Shown in pieces: positions 33,980-43,400 of a stretch of DNA of 64,000 bases. Source of the stretch: UBA8437 sp963582065 (GTDB lineage Bacteria > Planctomycetota > Planctomycetia > Planctomycetales > Planctomycetaceae); contig CAUZRQ010000001.1 of the NCBI GenBank assembly GCA_963582065.1, positions 161,024-225,023 on the forward strand, in the 5' to 3' direction. Positions within the stretch are counted from its first letter, which is position 1. Every line of letters begins with the position of its first letter. The translations under genes and the position numbers were made by a program. The notes below the pieces were generated by a model. That model worked only from the letters and a program-made list of their open reading frames with translations. It was not told where the DNA came from and searched no databases.

Positions 33980-36952
33980 TCAGGACCGGTTGATCGTCTC
34001 GTGCAGGTTCAACAGGATCCGCGCCAGCGACATCCAGGCCGCTCTTTCGGCCACCGCTTCGGCCGTGGCGTCCTGGGGCGGCTTGAGTCGCCCGGCTGTC
34101 AGGACACTGCCGGCTGCCGCCGGATCGGCCTTGTAGGCGGCCAGGTGCCGGTCGAAGACCGACTTCAGGATCCCGGTCTCTTCGGGCCGCGGTTGCCTGG
34201 AGAGCACCTGTCGGAACGCCCAGGCGAGCCGTCCGCTGAAACCGTCGGACTTCGAGTTGATGATCCGCTCGGCCAACGCCGCCGCCGCTTCGACGTAGGT
34301 CGGGTCGTTGAGCAGCACCAGGGCCTGCTGGGGCGTATTGGAACGCGGACGCTCGACCGTGCACTCCTCGCGACTGGGTGCGTCGAAGGCCAGCAGGCTG
34401 GGATGCAGGAACATCCGCTGCCACCAGGTGTAGAGTCCCCGGCGGTAGACCGACTCGCCGGCCGAGGATTTCCAGGTCCTGGTCGGGAAGTTCATGTGCC
34501 GCCAGTACCCGGCCGGTTGATACGGCTTGACGCTGGGGCCGCCGATGCGAGTCACCAACAGGCCGCTGACGGCCAACGCGTTGTCGCGGACGATCTCGGC
34601 ATCCAGGCGGAACCGCGACTGGCGAGCGAGCAACTGGTTGTAGGGATCGCGTTCCCGCAGGGACGAACTGACCAGGGATTTCTGGCGGTAGGCCCCCGAG
34701 TTGACGATCAGCCGGACCGTGTGCTTGACGTTCCAGCCACTCTCGATGAACTCGACGGCCAACCAGTCGAGCAGTTCCGGATGAATCGGCCGGTTGCCCT
34801 GGGCACCGAGGTCGTCCAGCGGGGCTGTGAGGCCTCGGCCGAAAAAGAGTTTCCACAGCCGGTTGACGAAGGTGCGGGCCGTCAGCGGGTTGTCCTTGCG
34901 GACCATCCAACGCGCGAGGTCCAGCCGGTTGGCCCGGCGGTCGGCGACCTCCAGGGACGGCAGGAAGCCGGGGACGCCGGGGGTGACAACCGGTCCCGAG
35001 TCATCCATCCAGTTGCCGCGTGGCAGGATGCGGATCGGTCGCGGCTTGACCGAGACGGTCATCAGGGTCCGGGGCAGTTTTTTCTCGAGGTCCGCCTTCT
35101 GCTTCCCGGCCGCCGCCAACTGGTCGCGAATCGGCTTCAGGGACGGGGCGATCCCGCGGTAGTAGTCGGCGATCACTGTCTTCTGGGTCGCGTTGCGTTT
35201 GGCCACGGTCAGCTTCAACGCCGCCAGCACCGGGGCCGGCAGGGAACTCTGCAGACTGCGAAAGAAAAACCCGTATCCCCCGCCGCCGTTGACCACCTTC
35301 ATCAGCAACCGGTTCTCTCCGGCAACGAGATCCAGCGTGGCCTTGTCCTGGTCGGGAGCGACTCCCCGCAGGACCTTCTTCTCGAAGGAGACGGTGCCGT
35401 TGAGCCACAGCTTGATGCTGTCGTCGCTGCCCAACGAGACGACCAGCTTGCGTGCCTGCTTGGTCGTGATGGTCCGGAACAGGTAGGTGGCGCAGTTCTG
35501 GCCCGACAGCGTGTGTGGCTTGCCGTCGACGAACTTGGCGGCCGCGACCCATTTCAGTCCGTCGTAGTCTTTCTTGAGATCGATTTCCTTTTCCGGCGGA
35601 AACGCCTTGGCGTGGGCCTCTTCGAAGTTTGCCGCCGGGAAGGGGCCGATCACCGACCAGGGGGAAAGCGAGACACTCTGTTTCGCCTCCGCGGCGACGC
35701 TCGCCTCCCACTTGGCCTGGGCCGCGGACAACTCGGGGGTCGTGGCGGACAGGGCCTTTTTCAGACTCGCGATGCGAGTCTCCACGGCCGTCAGCGAATT
35801 GTCGATCGTTCCCACTCGGACGGGATAGGACGGCGGGTTCCCCACGCCCTGCTCCTTGATGTCGGCGAAGAACGAGCCGAAGCGGTAGAAGTCGCTCATC
35901 GTGAACGGGTCGTACTTGTGATCGTGACACTGTGCACAACCAAGCGTGACGCCCAGGAAGATGGAACTGGTGTTGCGGACGCGGTCGGCGGAGTATTTCG
36001 CGAGGTACTCCTTGGCCTGTGCCCCGCCCTCGCTGGTCGTCTGCAACAGCATGTTGAAGCCCGAGGCGACCTTCTGGGTCGCGTCGGGCTTGGGCAGCAG
36101 GTCACCGGCCAACTGCTCGACCACGAATCGGTCGAACCGGAGGTTGCCGTTGAACGATTCGATCACGTAGTCCCGGTAGGGAGCGATCTGGCGGGCCTCG
36201 TCGGAGTGATAGCCGTTGCTGTCTGCGTAACGGACGACATCCAGCCAGTAGATCGCCATCCGTTCGCCATAGTGCGGCGAGGCGAGCAATCTGTCGACGA
36301 GCCGTTTCCAGGCCTTGGGGCGGGCGTCGTTGACGAAGGCGTCGACCTGTTCGGGTGTCGGCGGCAGGCCGAGCAGGTCGAAGTACGCTCGGCGGACCAG
36401 CGTCACGCGGTCGGCTGGCGACGAGGGGATCAGGCCCTCGGCGTAGTGACGTTTCAGCAGGAACCGGTCGATCGGCGTGCGAACGAAGTCGAGGTAATCC
36501 GGCGGCGAGGGAAGGGGGGGCCGCGAGGGAGTGATCCAGGCCCAGTGCTCCTTCCACCTGGCTCCCTGGCGGATCCAACGCCCGATCAACTCGATCTGGG
36601 CCTTGGTCAGCGGCCTCTTGGCCTCCGCGGGCGGCATGCGGTCATCGGCCGATTCGGCCGTGATGCGGCGGAACAGTTCGCTGTCGGCGGGCTTCCCGGC
36701 CGCGATCGTCTTGTGCCCCTTGCGGGGGGCCATCGCCCCGTCGCGGGTGTCCAGTCTCAACTCGCCCTGCCGTTTACCGGCATCGGGGCCGTGACACTGG
36801 AAGCAGTGGGTCGAGAGGATCGGGCGGATGTCCCGGTTGAAGTCGACCTGGACTTCCGGGTCGGCCGCCTGCAGGCGGGCCCCAGCCGGCACGGCCATCA
36901 CGGCTGCGACGCTCGTCACCAGGATCATGCGTCCACACGGCATTCTCACCAT
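33980..36952 (-). CDS. Planctomycete cytochrome c-like/DUF1549/DUF1553 secreted protein
   Basis: A 990-residue protein started at the ATG of MVRMPCGR because a GGAGAG site lies 6 bp upstream; a GTG 15 bp earlier is possible. After the signal peptide (about residues 1-30), a planctomycete cytochrome-c-like (PSCyt1) domain carries the heme motif CFQCH at residues 50-54 and DRMPPAEAKRPL near residue 100. DUF1549 follows (LARRAYFDLLGL-type helices and Gly-rich SNG segment), then a middle carbohydrate-binding-like insertion (about 370-560), and DUF1553 at the C-terminus (RTFVNRLWKLFFGRGLTAPL, NTPQQALVLLNDPTYVEAA). It probably works with the DUF1501 protein as a periplasmic unit of unknown substrate. 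Confidence 0.94.
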   Translation of the reverse strand: MVRMPCGRMILVTSVAAVMAVPAGARLQAADPEVQVDFNRDIRPILSTHCFQCHGPDAGKRQGELRLDTRDGAMAPRKGHKTIAAGKPADSELFRRITAESADDRMPPAEAKRPLTKAQIELIGRWIRQGARWKEHWAWITPSRPPLPSPPDYLDFVRTPIDRFLLKRHYAEGLIPSSPADRVTLVRRAYFDLLGLPPTPEQVDAFVNDARPKAWKRLVDRLLASPHYGERMAIYWLDVVRYADSNGYHSDEARQIAPYRDYVIESFNGNLRFDRFVVEQLAGDLLPKPDATQKVASGFNMLLQTTSEGGAQAKEYLAKYSADRVRNTSSIFLGVTLGCAQCHDHKYDPFTMSDFYRFGSFFADIKEQGVGNPPSYPVRVGTIDNSLTAVETRIASLKKALSATTPELSAAQAKWEASVAAEAKQSVSLSPWSVIGPFPAANFEEAHAKAFPPEKEIDLKKDYDGLKWVAAAKFVDGKPHTLSGQNCATYLFRTITTKQARKLVVSLGSDDSIKLWLNGTVSFEKKVLRGVAPDQDKATLDLVAGENRLLMKVVNGGGGYGFFFRSLQSSLPAPVLAALKLTVAKRNATQKTVIADYYRGIAPSLKPIRDQLAAAGKQKADLEKKLPRTLMTVSVKPRPIRILPRGNWMDDSGPVVTPGVPGFLPSLEVADRRANRLDLARWMVRKDNPLTARTFVNRLWKLFFGRGLTAPLDDLGAQGNRPIHPELLDWLAVEFIESGWNVKHTVRLIVNSGAYRQKSLVSSSLRERDPYNQLLARQSRFRLDAEIVRDNALAVSGLLVTRIGGPSVKPYQPAGYWRHMNFPTRTWKSSAGESVYRRGLYTWWQRMFLHPSLLAFDAPSREECTVERPRSNTPQQALVLLNDPTYVEAAAALAERIINSKSDGFSGRLAWAFRQVLSRQPRPEETGILKSVFDRHLAAYKADPAAAGSVLTAGRLKPPQDATAEAVAERAAWMSLARILLNLHETINRS

Positions 36953-37053
36953 CAGCACTCTCTCCACCGCTTGGAGTCACTGGCAACAGGAGCGGGCCGG
37001 CGGTGCACGTGGGCGACGGATGGTCGCCGGAGGCTCCCCCGGACCGGACAACC

Positions 37054-37088
37054 CTCATAATATGAGTCACCGTCCCGATCGGTGACAA
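37054..37088 (-). promoter_or_regulatory. Candidate promoter and operator of the DUF1549/1553 gene
   Basis: On the minus strand a -35 box TTGTCA (37083-37088) and a -10 box CATATT (37059-37064) are 18 bp apart. A perfect 7-bp inverted repeat GTCACCG...CGGTGAC at 37066-37086 fills most of the spacer, and CTCATA-A-TATGAG (37054-37066) overlaps the -10. The first ATG is about 100 bp downstream at 36952. A repressor binding the repeat would block the promoter (inference). The divergent pentapeptide-repeat gene starts 60 bp to the right. Confidence 0.5.
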
Positions 37089-37149
37089 CCCACGGCTGTC
37101 GCACGCCGGTCACCCGACTGGCCCATTGATCGTTTCGACCGGGCCGAGG

Positions 37150-38409
37150 ATGATGAAACGTACCGAGAGAGCCCGTTTTCGGGCACCCTCCGGCGATGGC
37201 CTTCCTCGGAGTCTCTTCGTGGCCGACACACAGCGACCGGATCGACCGGAACCCGGCGGCGGCTGGCGTGCGCCGTTCGCCTGGATTGAGTACGCGATGC
37301 AGTGGGTCGTCTTTGCGCTGGGCGGTTCGGCGACCTTCCGGGTTGCTTGCGGAGTCGGGGTGCTGGCCCTGTCCACCGTTCCGGTGATCTATGTCATCGA
37401 GGGGCCCGAGCGGCAGCAGGCACGCGAACACCTGCGGTGGCTGGTGCTGGTCGACGCCGGAAGTCGACCCGGTGGTGGTGTCGCCGTGCGGGGCATTCTC
37501 GAGGACTTTCATCAACGTGGTTCGATTTCGCTGGCCGGGCTGCGGCTGCGCGACAAGAACCTCTCGGGGCTCCGAGTGCCCGGTGCCCAACTGGTCGGGG
37601 TCGACTTCACCGGCACCAAGCTGGTCGGAGCGGACCTGCACGGGGCCGATCTCACGGCAGTGAACTTCAATGGGGCGGATCTCAGCTCGGCCAACCTCGC
37701 CGAGGCCCGCCTGCCGGGTGGCCGGGCCCGTGGGGCCGATCTCCGTCGGGTGGATCTCTCGCGGTGTGACTGTCGCGAGGCCGATTTCAGCGGCGCCGAT
37801 CTCCGCGATGCCAAGCTCGTCGGGACGCACCTCTACATGGCCGATTTTCATGGCGCCACGCTCACCGGCCTGAAACTGGGCATGACACCGGCCACGGGGA
37901 TCGGGTATCGCGGCACCGAAATGTCGGCCGCGGTGATTCCCGGTCCCGATCTGCGACTCGCCAATTTCACGCGTGCCGAGATGTCCGGCACCGACCTCTC
38001 GGGCGCTTCGCTGGAGGGCAACGTCTTCGCCCACGCCAACCTCGAGGGAGCCCGGCTTCGGGGCGCCCAGTTGCGACGCGCCGACTTTTCCGACGCTCGC
38101 CTCAAGAACGCCGATCTCACCCGGGCCCAACTCAACGGCAGCATCCTCCGCGATGCCGATCTCCGAGGTGCCACGCTGACGGCCGCCGATTTCAGCGGTG
38201 CCGATTTGGCCGACGCACGGTTCGAAGATGCCGTTGTCGGACGCATCGACTGGTTCGACTGGCTTGCCGGGCTTGCCACCCCACCGGTCCGGATTGTTGA
38301 GATCGCCAGCACCTGGCAGGTGGTGCAGGACCAGTCGGACAACGGAGGGACGCGATTCATCATCCGGGCCATTTCACCGCAGCCGACACCGCAGCCGACA
38401 CCCAACTAG
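37150..38409 (+). CDS. Membrane-anchored pentapeptide-repeat protein (first of two)
   Basis: A 419-residue protein; the start may be either of two adjacent ATGs at 37150 and 37153. A membrane helix lies near residues 65-83 (ACGVGVLALSTVPVIYVI), followed by a linker with QAREHLRWLVLVDAG. From about residue 135 to 375 the sequence is a run of A(D/N)LXX pentapeptides, such as GADLHGADLTAVNFNGADL and SGADLRDAKLVGTHL, which fold into a right-handed quadrilateral helix. The C-terminus is a short strand segment and a Pro/Thr tail. The linker and anchor resemble the protein at 47655-48518. Function is unknown; such repeats mediate binding or scaffolding. Confidence 0.93.
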   Translation: MMKRTERARFRAPSGDGLPRSLFVADTQRPDRPEPGGGWRAPFAWIEYAMQWVVFALGGSATFRVACGVGVLALSTVPVIYVIEGPERQQAREHLRWLVLVDAGSRPGGGVAVRGILEDFHQRGSISLAGLRLRDKNLSGLRVPGAQLVGVDFTGTKLVGADLHGADLTAVNFNGADLSSANLAEARLPGGRARGADLRRVDLSRCDCREADFSGADLRDAKLVGTHLYMADFHGATLTGLKLGMTPATGIGYRGTEMSAAVIPGPDLRLANFTRAEMSGTDLSGASLEGNVFAHANLEGARLRGAQLRRADFSDARLKNADLTRAQLNGSILRDADLRGATLTAADFSGADLADARFEDAVVGRIDWFDWLAGLATPPVRIVEIASTWQVVQDQSDNGGTRFIIRAISPQPTPQPTPN

Positions 38410-38458
38410 CGGCCCGTTTCCGTGCTGCTCCCCAGAGAATCTTCCGGAAGACTCCATC

Positions 38459-39373
38459 ATGGCGATCGACCTGGCCGTCGTTCCCGTAGCGGGACAGGGC
38501 ACCCGGCTGCTGCCTTCGACCAAGAGCCAGCCCAAGGAGATGTTGCCGGTGGGGCGGAAGCCCGTCGTGCAGTACGTCGTCGAAGAACTCGCCAACTCGG
38601 GAATCGGCCGGTTGATGTTCATCACCGGTCCGGGAAAGACGTCGATCGAAAATCACTTCGACACCAACTGGGAGTTGATCACGTTTCTCCGGGAAACGGG
38701 TCGGGAGGAGTTGCTGGAGGAGCTCGATTTCGAGCGGAAGTCGATCGAGTACTTCTACACCCGGCAGCGTCGGCAACTGGGCCTGGGCCACGCGGTTCTG
38801 TGCGCCCGGCCGCTGGTCGGTGACCAGCCATTCGTGGTGGCACTGGGGGATTCGATCATCGGCGTCAACGCCCAGTCGAACATCGTGGCGAGGATGGTCG
38901 AGCGGTTCGAGTCCGACGGGGCGGATGTGGTGGTGGCGTTCGAGGAGGTGCCTCGCGAGGAGGTGGTCCGCTACGGGATCGCCCGCCCGGTCGACGGCGA
39001 GCCGGGGGACGTGTTCGAACTGGCCGACGTGATCGAGAAGCCGTCGGTCGACGAGGCTCCCAGCCAGTTGGCCGTCGCGGCCCGTTACGTGCTCTCGCCC
39101 AGGATCTTCGACGCCCTGGCGGCGACCGAGCCGGGCAAGGGCGGAGAGATCCAGTTGACCGACGCGATCCGCCGGGTGCTGGCCGATGGGGGGCGGGGGA
39201 TCGGCATCCGCCTGCAGCCCACCGAGCGGCGATTCGACATCGGCAACTTCGGCAGCTACTTCCGGGCCTTCACCGAGTTTGCCCTGGCCGATCCTCGCTA
39301 CGGGGAGGAACTGAGAGCATTTGTTCGCGAGCGGATCGATTCTGCCGGTGACGGAGATGCCGGATGCAGCTGA
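38459..39373 (+). CDS. galU: UTP-glucose-1-phosphate uridylyltransferase-type nucleotidyltransferase
   Basis: A 304-residue protein. The signature VPVAGQGTRLLPSTKSQPKEMLPVGRKPV places the nucleotide-binding loop near residues 10-35. A metal-binding Asp lies in VVALGDSIIG, and the VIEKPS segment and the final FDIGNFGSYFRAF are typical of GalU. It makes UDP-glucose or, by its neighbour, another UDP-sugar. It overlaps the sugar-kinase gene by 10 bp, so the two are co-translated. It stands after a pentapeptide-repeat gene with a 49-bp gap. Sugar specificity is inferred only from context. Confidence 0.92.
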   Translation: MAIDLAVVPVAGQGTRLLPSTKSQPKEMLPVGRKPVVQYVVEELANSGIGRLMFITGPGKTSIENHFDTNWELITFLRETGREELLEELDFERKSIEYFYTRQRRQLGLGHAVLCARPLVGDQPFVVALGDSIIGVNAQSNIVARMVERFESDGADVVVAFEEVPREEVVRYGIARPVDGEPGDVFELADVIEKPSVDEAPSQLAVAARYVLSPRIFDALAATEPGKGGEIQLTDAIRRVLADGGRGIGIRLQPTERRFDIGNFGSYFRAFTEFALADPRYGEELRAFVRERIDSAGDGDAGCS

Positions 39374-40374
39374 TCCGCCATCGTGCCTGTGCCCGTGCCG
39401 GCCTGGTCGGCAATCCCTCCGACGGTTACCACGGCCGGACGATTTCGGTCGCGCTGGAGAACTTCCAGGCCGAGACGATCCTCTACGAGTGGGACCGGGT
39501 CGAGGTGCTGCTGAGCCAGGAGGACCAGAGTCGCTTCGACTCGATCTACGAACTGGTCGACGACGTGCGGCTGCACGGTTACTACGGGGGGGTCCGGCTG
39601 GTCAAGGCGACGATCAAGGTGTTTGTCGAGTACTGCCGCCGCGAGGAACTGGCGCTGCACGACCGCAACTTCGCCATCCGTTACACCTCGAATATCCCAC
39701 GCCAGGTCGGCCTGGCCGGATCGAGCGCGATCATCGTGGCCACCCTGCGGGCACTGATGGAGTTCTACGGAGTCGAGATCCCCCTCGAGGTGCAGCCCTC
39801 GCTGGTGCTCTCGGTGGAAACCGGTGAACTGGGGATCACCGCCGGTCTGCAGGACCGCGTGATCCAGGTCTACGGCGGCGTCGTGATGATGGACTTCTCG
39901 CGAGAACGGATCCGTCGCGTGAAGGGATACGAGTGCGGGCACTACGAGCCGATGGATGCAGCCGGCCTTCCGCTGCTTTACGTGGCCTATTCAACCGAGG
40001 CCGGTGAGCCGACCGAGGTCTTACACGATCGTCTCCGCGAGCGATTCGACGACGGCGACCCGGACGTGGTGCAGGGGATGACCCGGTTTGCGGAGCTGGC
40101 TCTGGAGGCATTCGAGGCTCTGAAGGCCGGGGAGACCGCGACGTTGCACCGCATCATGGACGAGAACTTCGACACGCGTTCGGCGATCTGCAGCCTGCCG
40201 GCCGAGCACACGGACATGGTCTCCACAGCCCGGTCCACCGGGGCCAGCGCCAAGTTCGCCGGCTCGGGAGGGGCCATCATCGGGGTCTACCGCGACGAGG
40301 CCATGTTCCAGCAACTCGTCGAGCAACTCGGCCAGGTCGGATGCCGGGTCTTCAAACCCGTCGTCACCGCCTAG
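39364..40374 (+). CDS. GHMP-family sugar kinase resembling glucuronokinase
   Basis: A 336-residue kinase. The opening ARAGLVGNPSDGYHGRTISVAL closely recalls plant glucuronokinase, and the ATP loop is PRQVGLAGSSAIIVATLRAL near residues 112-131. A C-terminal GSGGAIIGVY supplies the third GHMP motif. These enzymes phosphorylate the anomeric hydroxyl of a free sugar or sugar acid. The start overlaps the galU stop by 10 bp, so sugar 1-phosphate would pass directly to UDP-sugar synthesis. Glucuronate is the best guess, with galactose-type sugars the alternative. Confidence 0.82.
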   Translation: MQLIRHRACARAGLVGNPSDGYHGRTISVALENFQAETILYEWDRVEVLLSQEDQSRFDSIYELVDDVRLHGYYGGVRLVKATIKVFVEYCRREELALHDRNFAIRYTSNIPRQVGLAGSSAIIVATLRALMEFYGVEIPLEVQPSLVLSVETGELGITAGLQDRVIQVYGGVVMMDFSRERIRRVKGYECGHYEPMDAAGLPLLYVAYSTEAGEPTEVLHDRLRERFDDGDPDVVQGMTRFAELALEAFEALKAGETATLHRIMDENFDTRSAICSLPAEHTDMVSTARSTGASAKFAGSGGAIIGVYRDEAMFQQLVEQLGQVGCRVFKPVVTA

Positions 40375-40402
40375 ACGATCAGGCGGTCGATCAGGCGGTC
40401 GA

Positions 40403-43400
40403 TCAGGGGAAGACCACCGCCGAGTTGATTTCCAGCGAACCGCTGATCGATGCGTCGGTGCCGTTGGCATCAAACAGTTCGCTGCCGGTCAGGTCGTTGG
40501 TGCCGTCAGTGGCGAGGTTGCCGAGACCCGAGAGCGGGTTGATCAGGCCGCCGTTGCTGGCCGAGAGGCTGATGGCCAGGGGGGTCACCCCACCGAGAGT
40601 GATCGTGTTGTCATCGAGTGCCAGGCCGGCGGTCGGAGTGGCGGTTCCACCGCCGTCGACGACGAATTCGATTCCGGCCTGGTTGCCGCCGGTGGTTCCG
40701 GTGAACAGCGTGTCACTGATGCTGACGGTTCCGTCGTTGGTCAGGTTGACACTGATCCCGGTCCAGTCGGCGGCCGTTCCGGTCAACGTGCTGTTGGTCA
40801 GCGTCAGGCTGGGGTCGGACGTGCCGGAGCTGCCGCTGTCATCCAGGAGCAGTCCGGTGGCCACGTCCACGTCGTTGGCGATCGTGACGAGGTTCAACGA
40901 GACCAATGCCGTCGAGTCGGTGATGACGATGCCGGTTCCGCTCATGTGGCTGATCGTGGAGGGAGTGGCGGTGGTGGTGCCACCGCCAGTGTCGGCGGCT
41001 CCGATGCCTGTGACGGTGAGGCTGCCGTCGACGCTGTCGAGGAGGACCCCGGAGGTGCCGCCGTTGGCTGTGATCGCGTCGAGAGTGATGTCGATGGTGG
41101 TGTCGCTGATGTCCAGGGCGGCCCCGTCGGTCACCGAGATGGAATTGCCGGCGGCGGCCAACGTGTTCACGTTGATCGTGCCGGTGTTGTTGGCGACCAG
41201 GCCGTTGCCGTTGTCATTTGTGATCGTGAGGTTGTTGAAGATCAGCAGCGCGTTTCCGTTGTTGTTGATCGAGGCGTTGACGGCATCGGCTGCCGGTACG
41301 GCGGCCTGGGTCCGGGAGATCGTGGTCGTGCCGAAGTTCACCGCCAGGCCGGCTGTTGTCGTCGGCGGAGGCGGGTTGGCGCCCTCGCCGTAGGCCGTCT
41401 GGATGTGGTCGATGTCGACGGCCGAGAAGCTGGTCAAGGCTGCGATATAGGCACCGCCGTCCATGATGTCGGCCGGATCGCTGGTGTGGTTCAGACCCAG
41501 GGCGTGCCCGATCTCGTGGGCGGCGATCGTGAAGTAGTCGGTCGTTCCGGCCGGGTCGCCGTTGTCGAATTCGTTGTCCCAGTTCTCGGCCGAATCCTGC
41601 CAGGCGAACCCGTTGCTGATCGGATGGTTGGGGCTGTGCGCGAAGACACCGCCGCCCAGTCCGACCACCCCGCCCTCTTCACTGGTCTCTCCGACGGCTG
41701 ACAGGTCACCGGTTCCGATGGTGATGATGTCTGCCGCCGCCGCGGTCGTGTCCTGAGTGAACTGCAGTCGGCCGTCGGTCGCGTCCTCCCACATCTCCAG
41801 TGCCAGCTCGACTATGCTGATCTGATCTGTCGTGATCTCGTTGGAGAACAGGGTTCCCCCGGAATCGGAAAGGTCACGGAAGTCGTAGAAGACGTCGACG
41901 GTGTCCGGCGTGCTGGTGTCCTGGTCGAGCCAGGCGAAGTGGTGTCCATCAATCAGCTGCGACATGTAGTGCCCGCCGTCGTGTCCCGGATCGGTGTGGT
42001 GCGGCAGCACGACGTAGCGGGGTGCCAGGGCCAGGGAGTTGAGGACCACGATGCCGGTGCCGGCCGAGTCGGTGATGGTCGTCTCGGTGATCGCCAGCGA
42101 TCCACCGACGGTGTCGAGCGTGATGCCGGTCGTGGGGCTGTTGGTCGAAATGACACTGTCGAATGAGAGATCGATCTCGAGGTTGACGAGGTCCAGCGCG
42201 GGTCCGCCGGTGGAGTCGATCGAACCGGTTTCAGAGGACAACTGGAATTCCGTCGCTGCCGGCGTCGTGTCGACGCTCAGGCCGGTCCCGCCGCTGTTGG
42301 CAATCGTCAGTGCCTCGAAGGCGAGTGCTCCGGCGGGTGAGAGCATCTGCAGGCCGTCACCGGTTGCGGAAATGGCCAGGTTGCCGCCGGAAACCGGGTC
42401 GATGAGGTTGGTCGAGGGATCACTGTCGAACGTCACCGTGTTGACCAGGATGCCCCCGGTTGCGGCTGCGGACACGCTGTTGCCCGAGAATCCGGTGACC
42501 GTCAGCGCACCGCTGCCGGCCGAACCGTCGAGTCGCATTCCGGCGGCGCCGCTCGATGTGACGCTCGTGTCGGAAACCCCCAGGAGCAGGTCTCCGGTCG
42601 AACCGGCGGTGGTTTCGGCATCGAGGGCGTTGCCGGTGGCCGAAAGAGAACTGGTGAACGAGACTGTGTCGTTGACGATGGCCGTGGTGCCTGAGATCGA
42701 GGCGGTCAGGGTGCCTGTCCCGGTGACGTCCAGTTCAACACCCGCATCGGTCACGTTGCTGACCGCGAGGTTCTCCAGGGCGATCGTTCGGCTGGTAGCA
42801 GCCGTTTCGACCAGCACGCCGTCGGTACCGGCGGTGGTTCCGTCGCCGGTGATCGTGACGTCGGTGATCGTCGCGTCGCTGTCGGAGAGGTGGATCCCGG
42901 CCGCCCCGGCATTGGTGATCGTGAGGTTGCTGAGCGTGACCTGGCTGGCGACGAGACTGATGGCCGAGCCGGGAGCACTCACGACGCGGCTCTCGGTGAA
43001 CACCGCGTTGCTGACACTGTTGCCGAAGACCGTGCCGGTGACCTGGAAACCCGAGAGTGTGGAGTCGTTGGCCAGCGTGACGTCCCCGACGATCTGGGGC
43101 AGCACGGTCGGGCTGCTTCCCGAAAACGGCAACGTCTGCAGACCGAACTGGGTGGTGACCCGTTGGGTCGGGCCGTTGGAAAAGACCGTGGTGTCGGCAG
43201 CCAGGACAACATTCTCTGTGAAGGTCCCGCCACGGGAGGCGTAGATCACACTGCTGGCGGCCAGCGGATCGGCGAGCGCTTCGGCGATGGTCCCGTAGGG
43301 GCTCTCGAACGAACCGACGCCGGTGCCGCTGGGAGAAATGTGCAGCATGTTGACTGCGTTGCCTCCGGCAGAGGCGAGGGCGATGGTCTCATCGGTGTGG

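Noticed and set aside
32408..37060. A 1550-codon open frame on the plus strand
   Set aside because: It is antisense to the DUF1501 and DUF1549/1553 genes, whose motifs are clear. The GC-biased third codon positions keep the opposite frame open.
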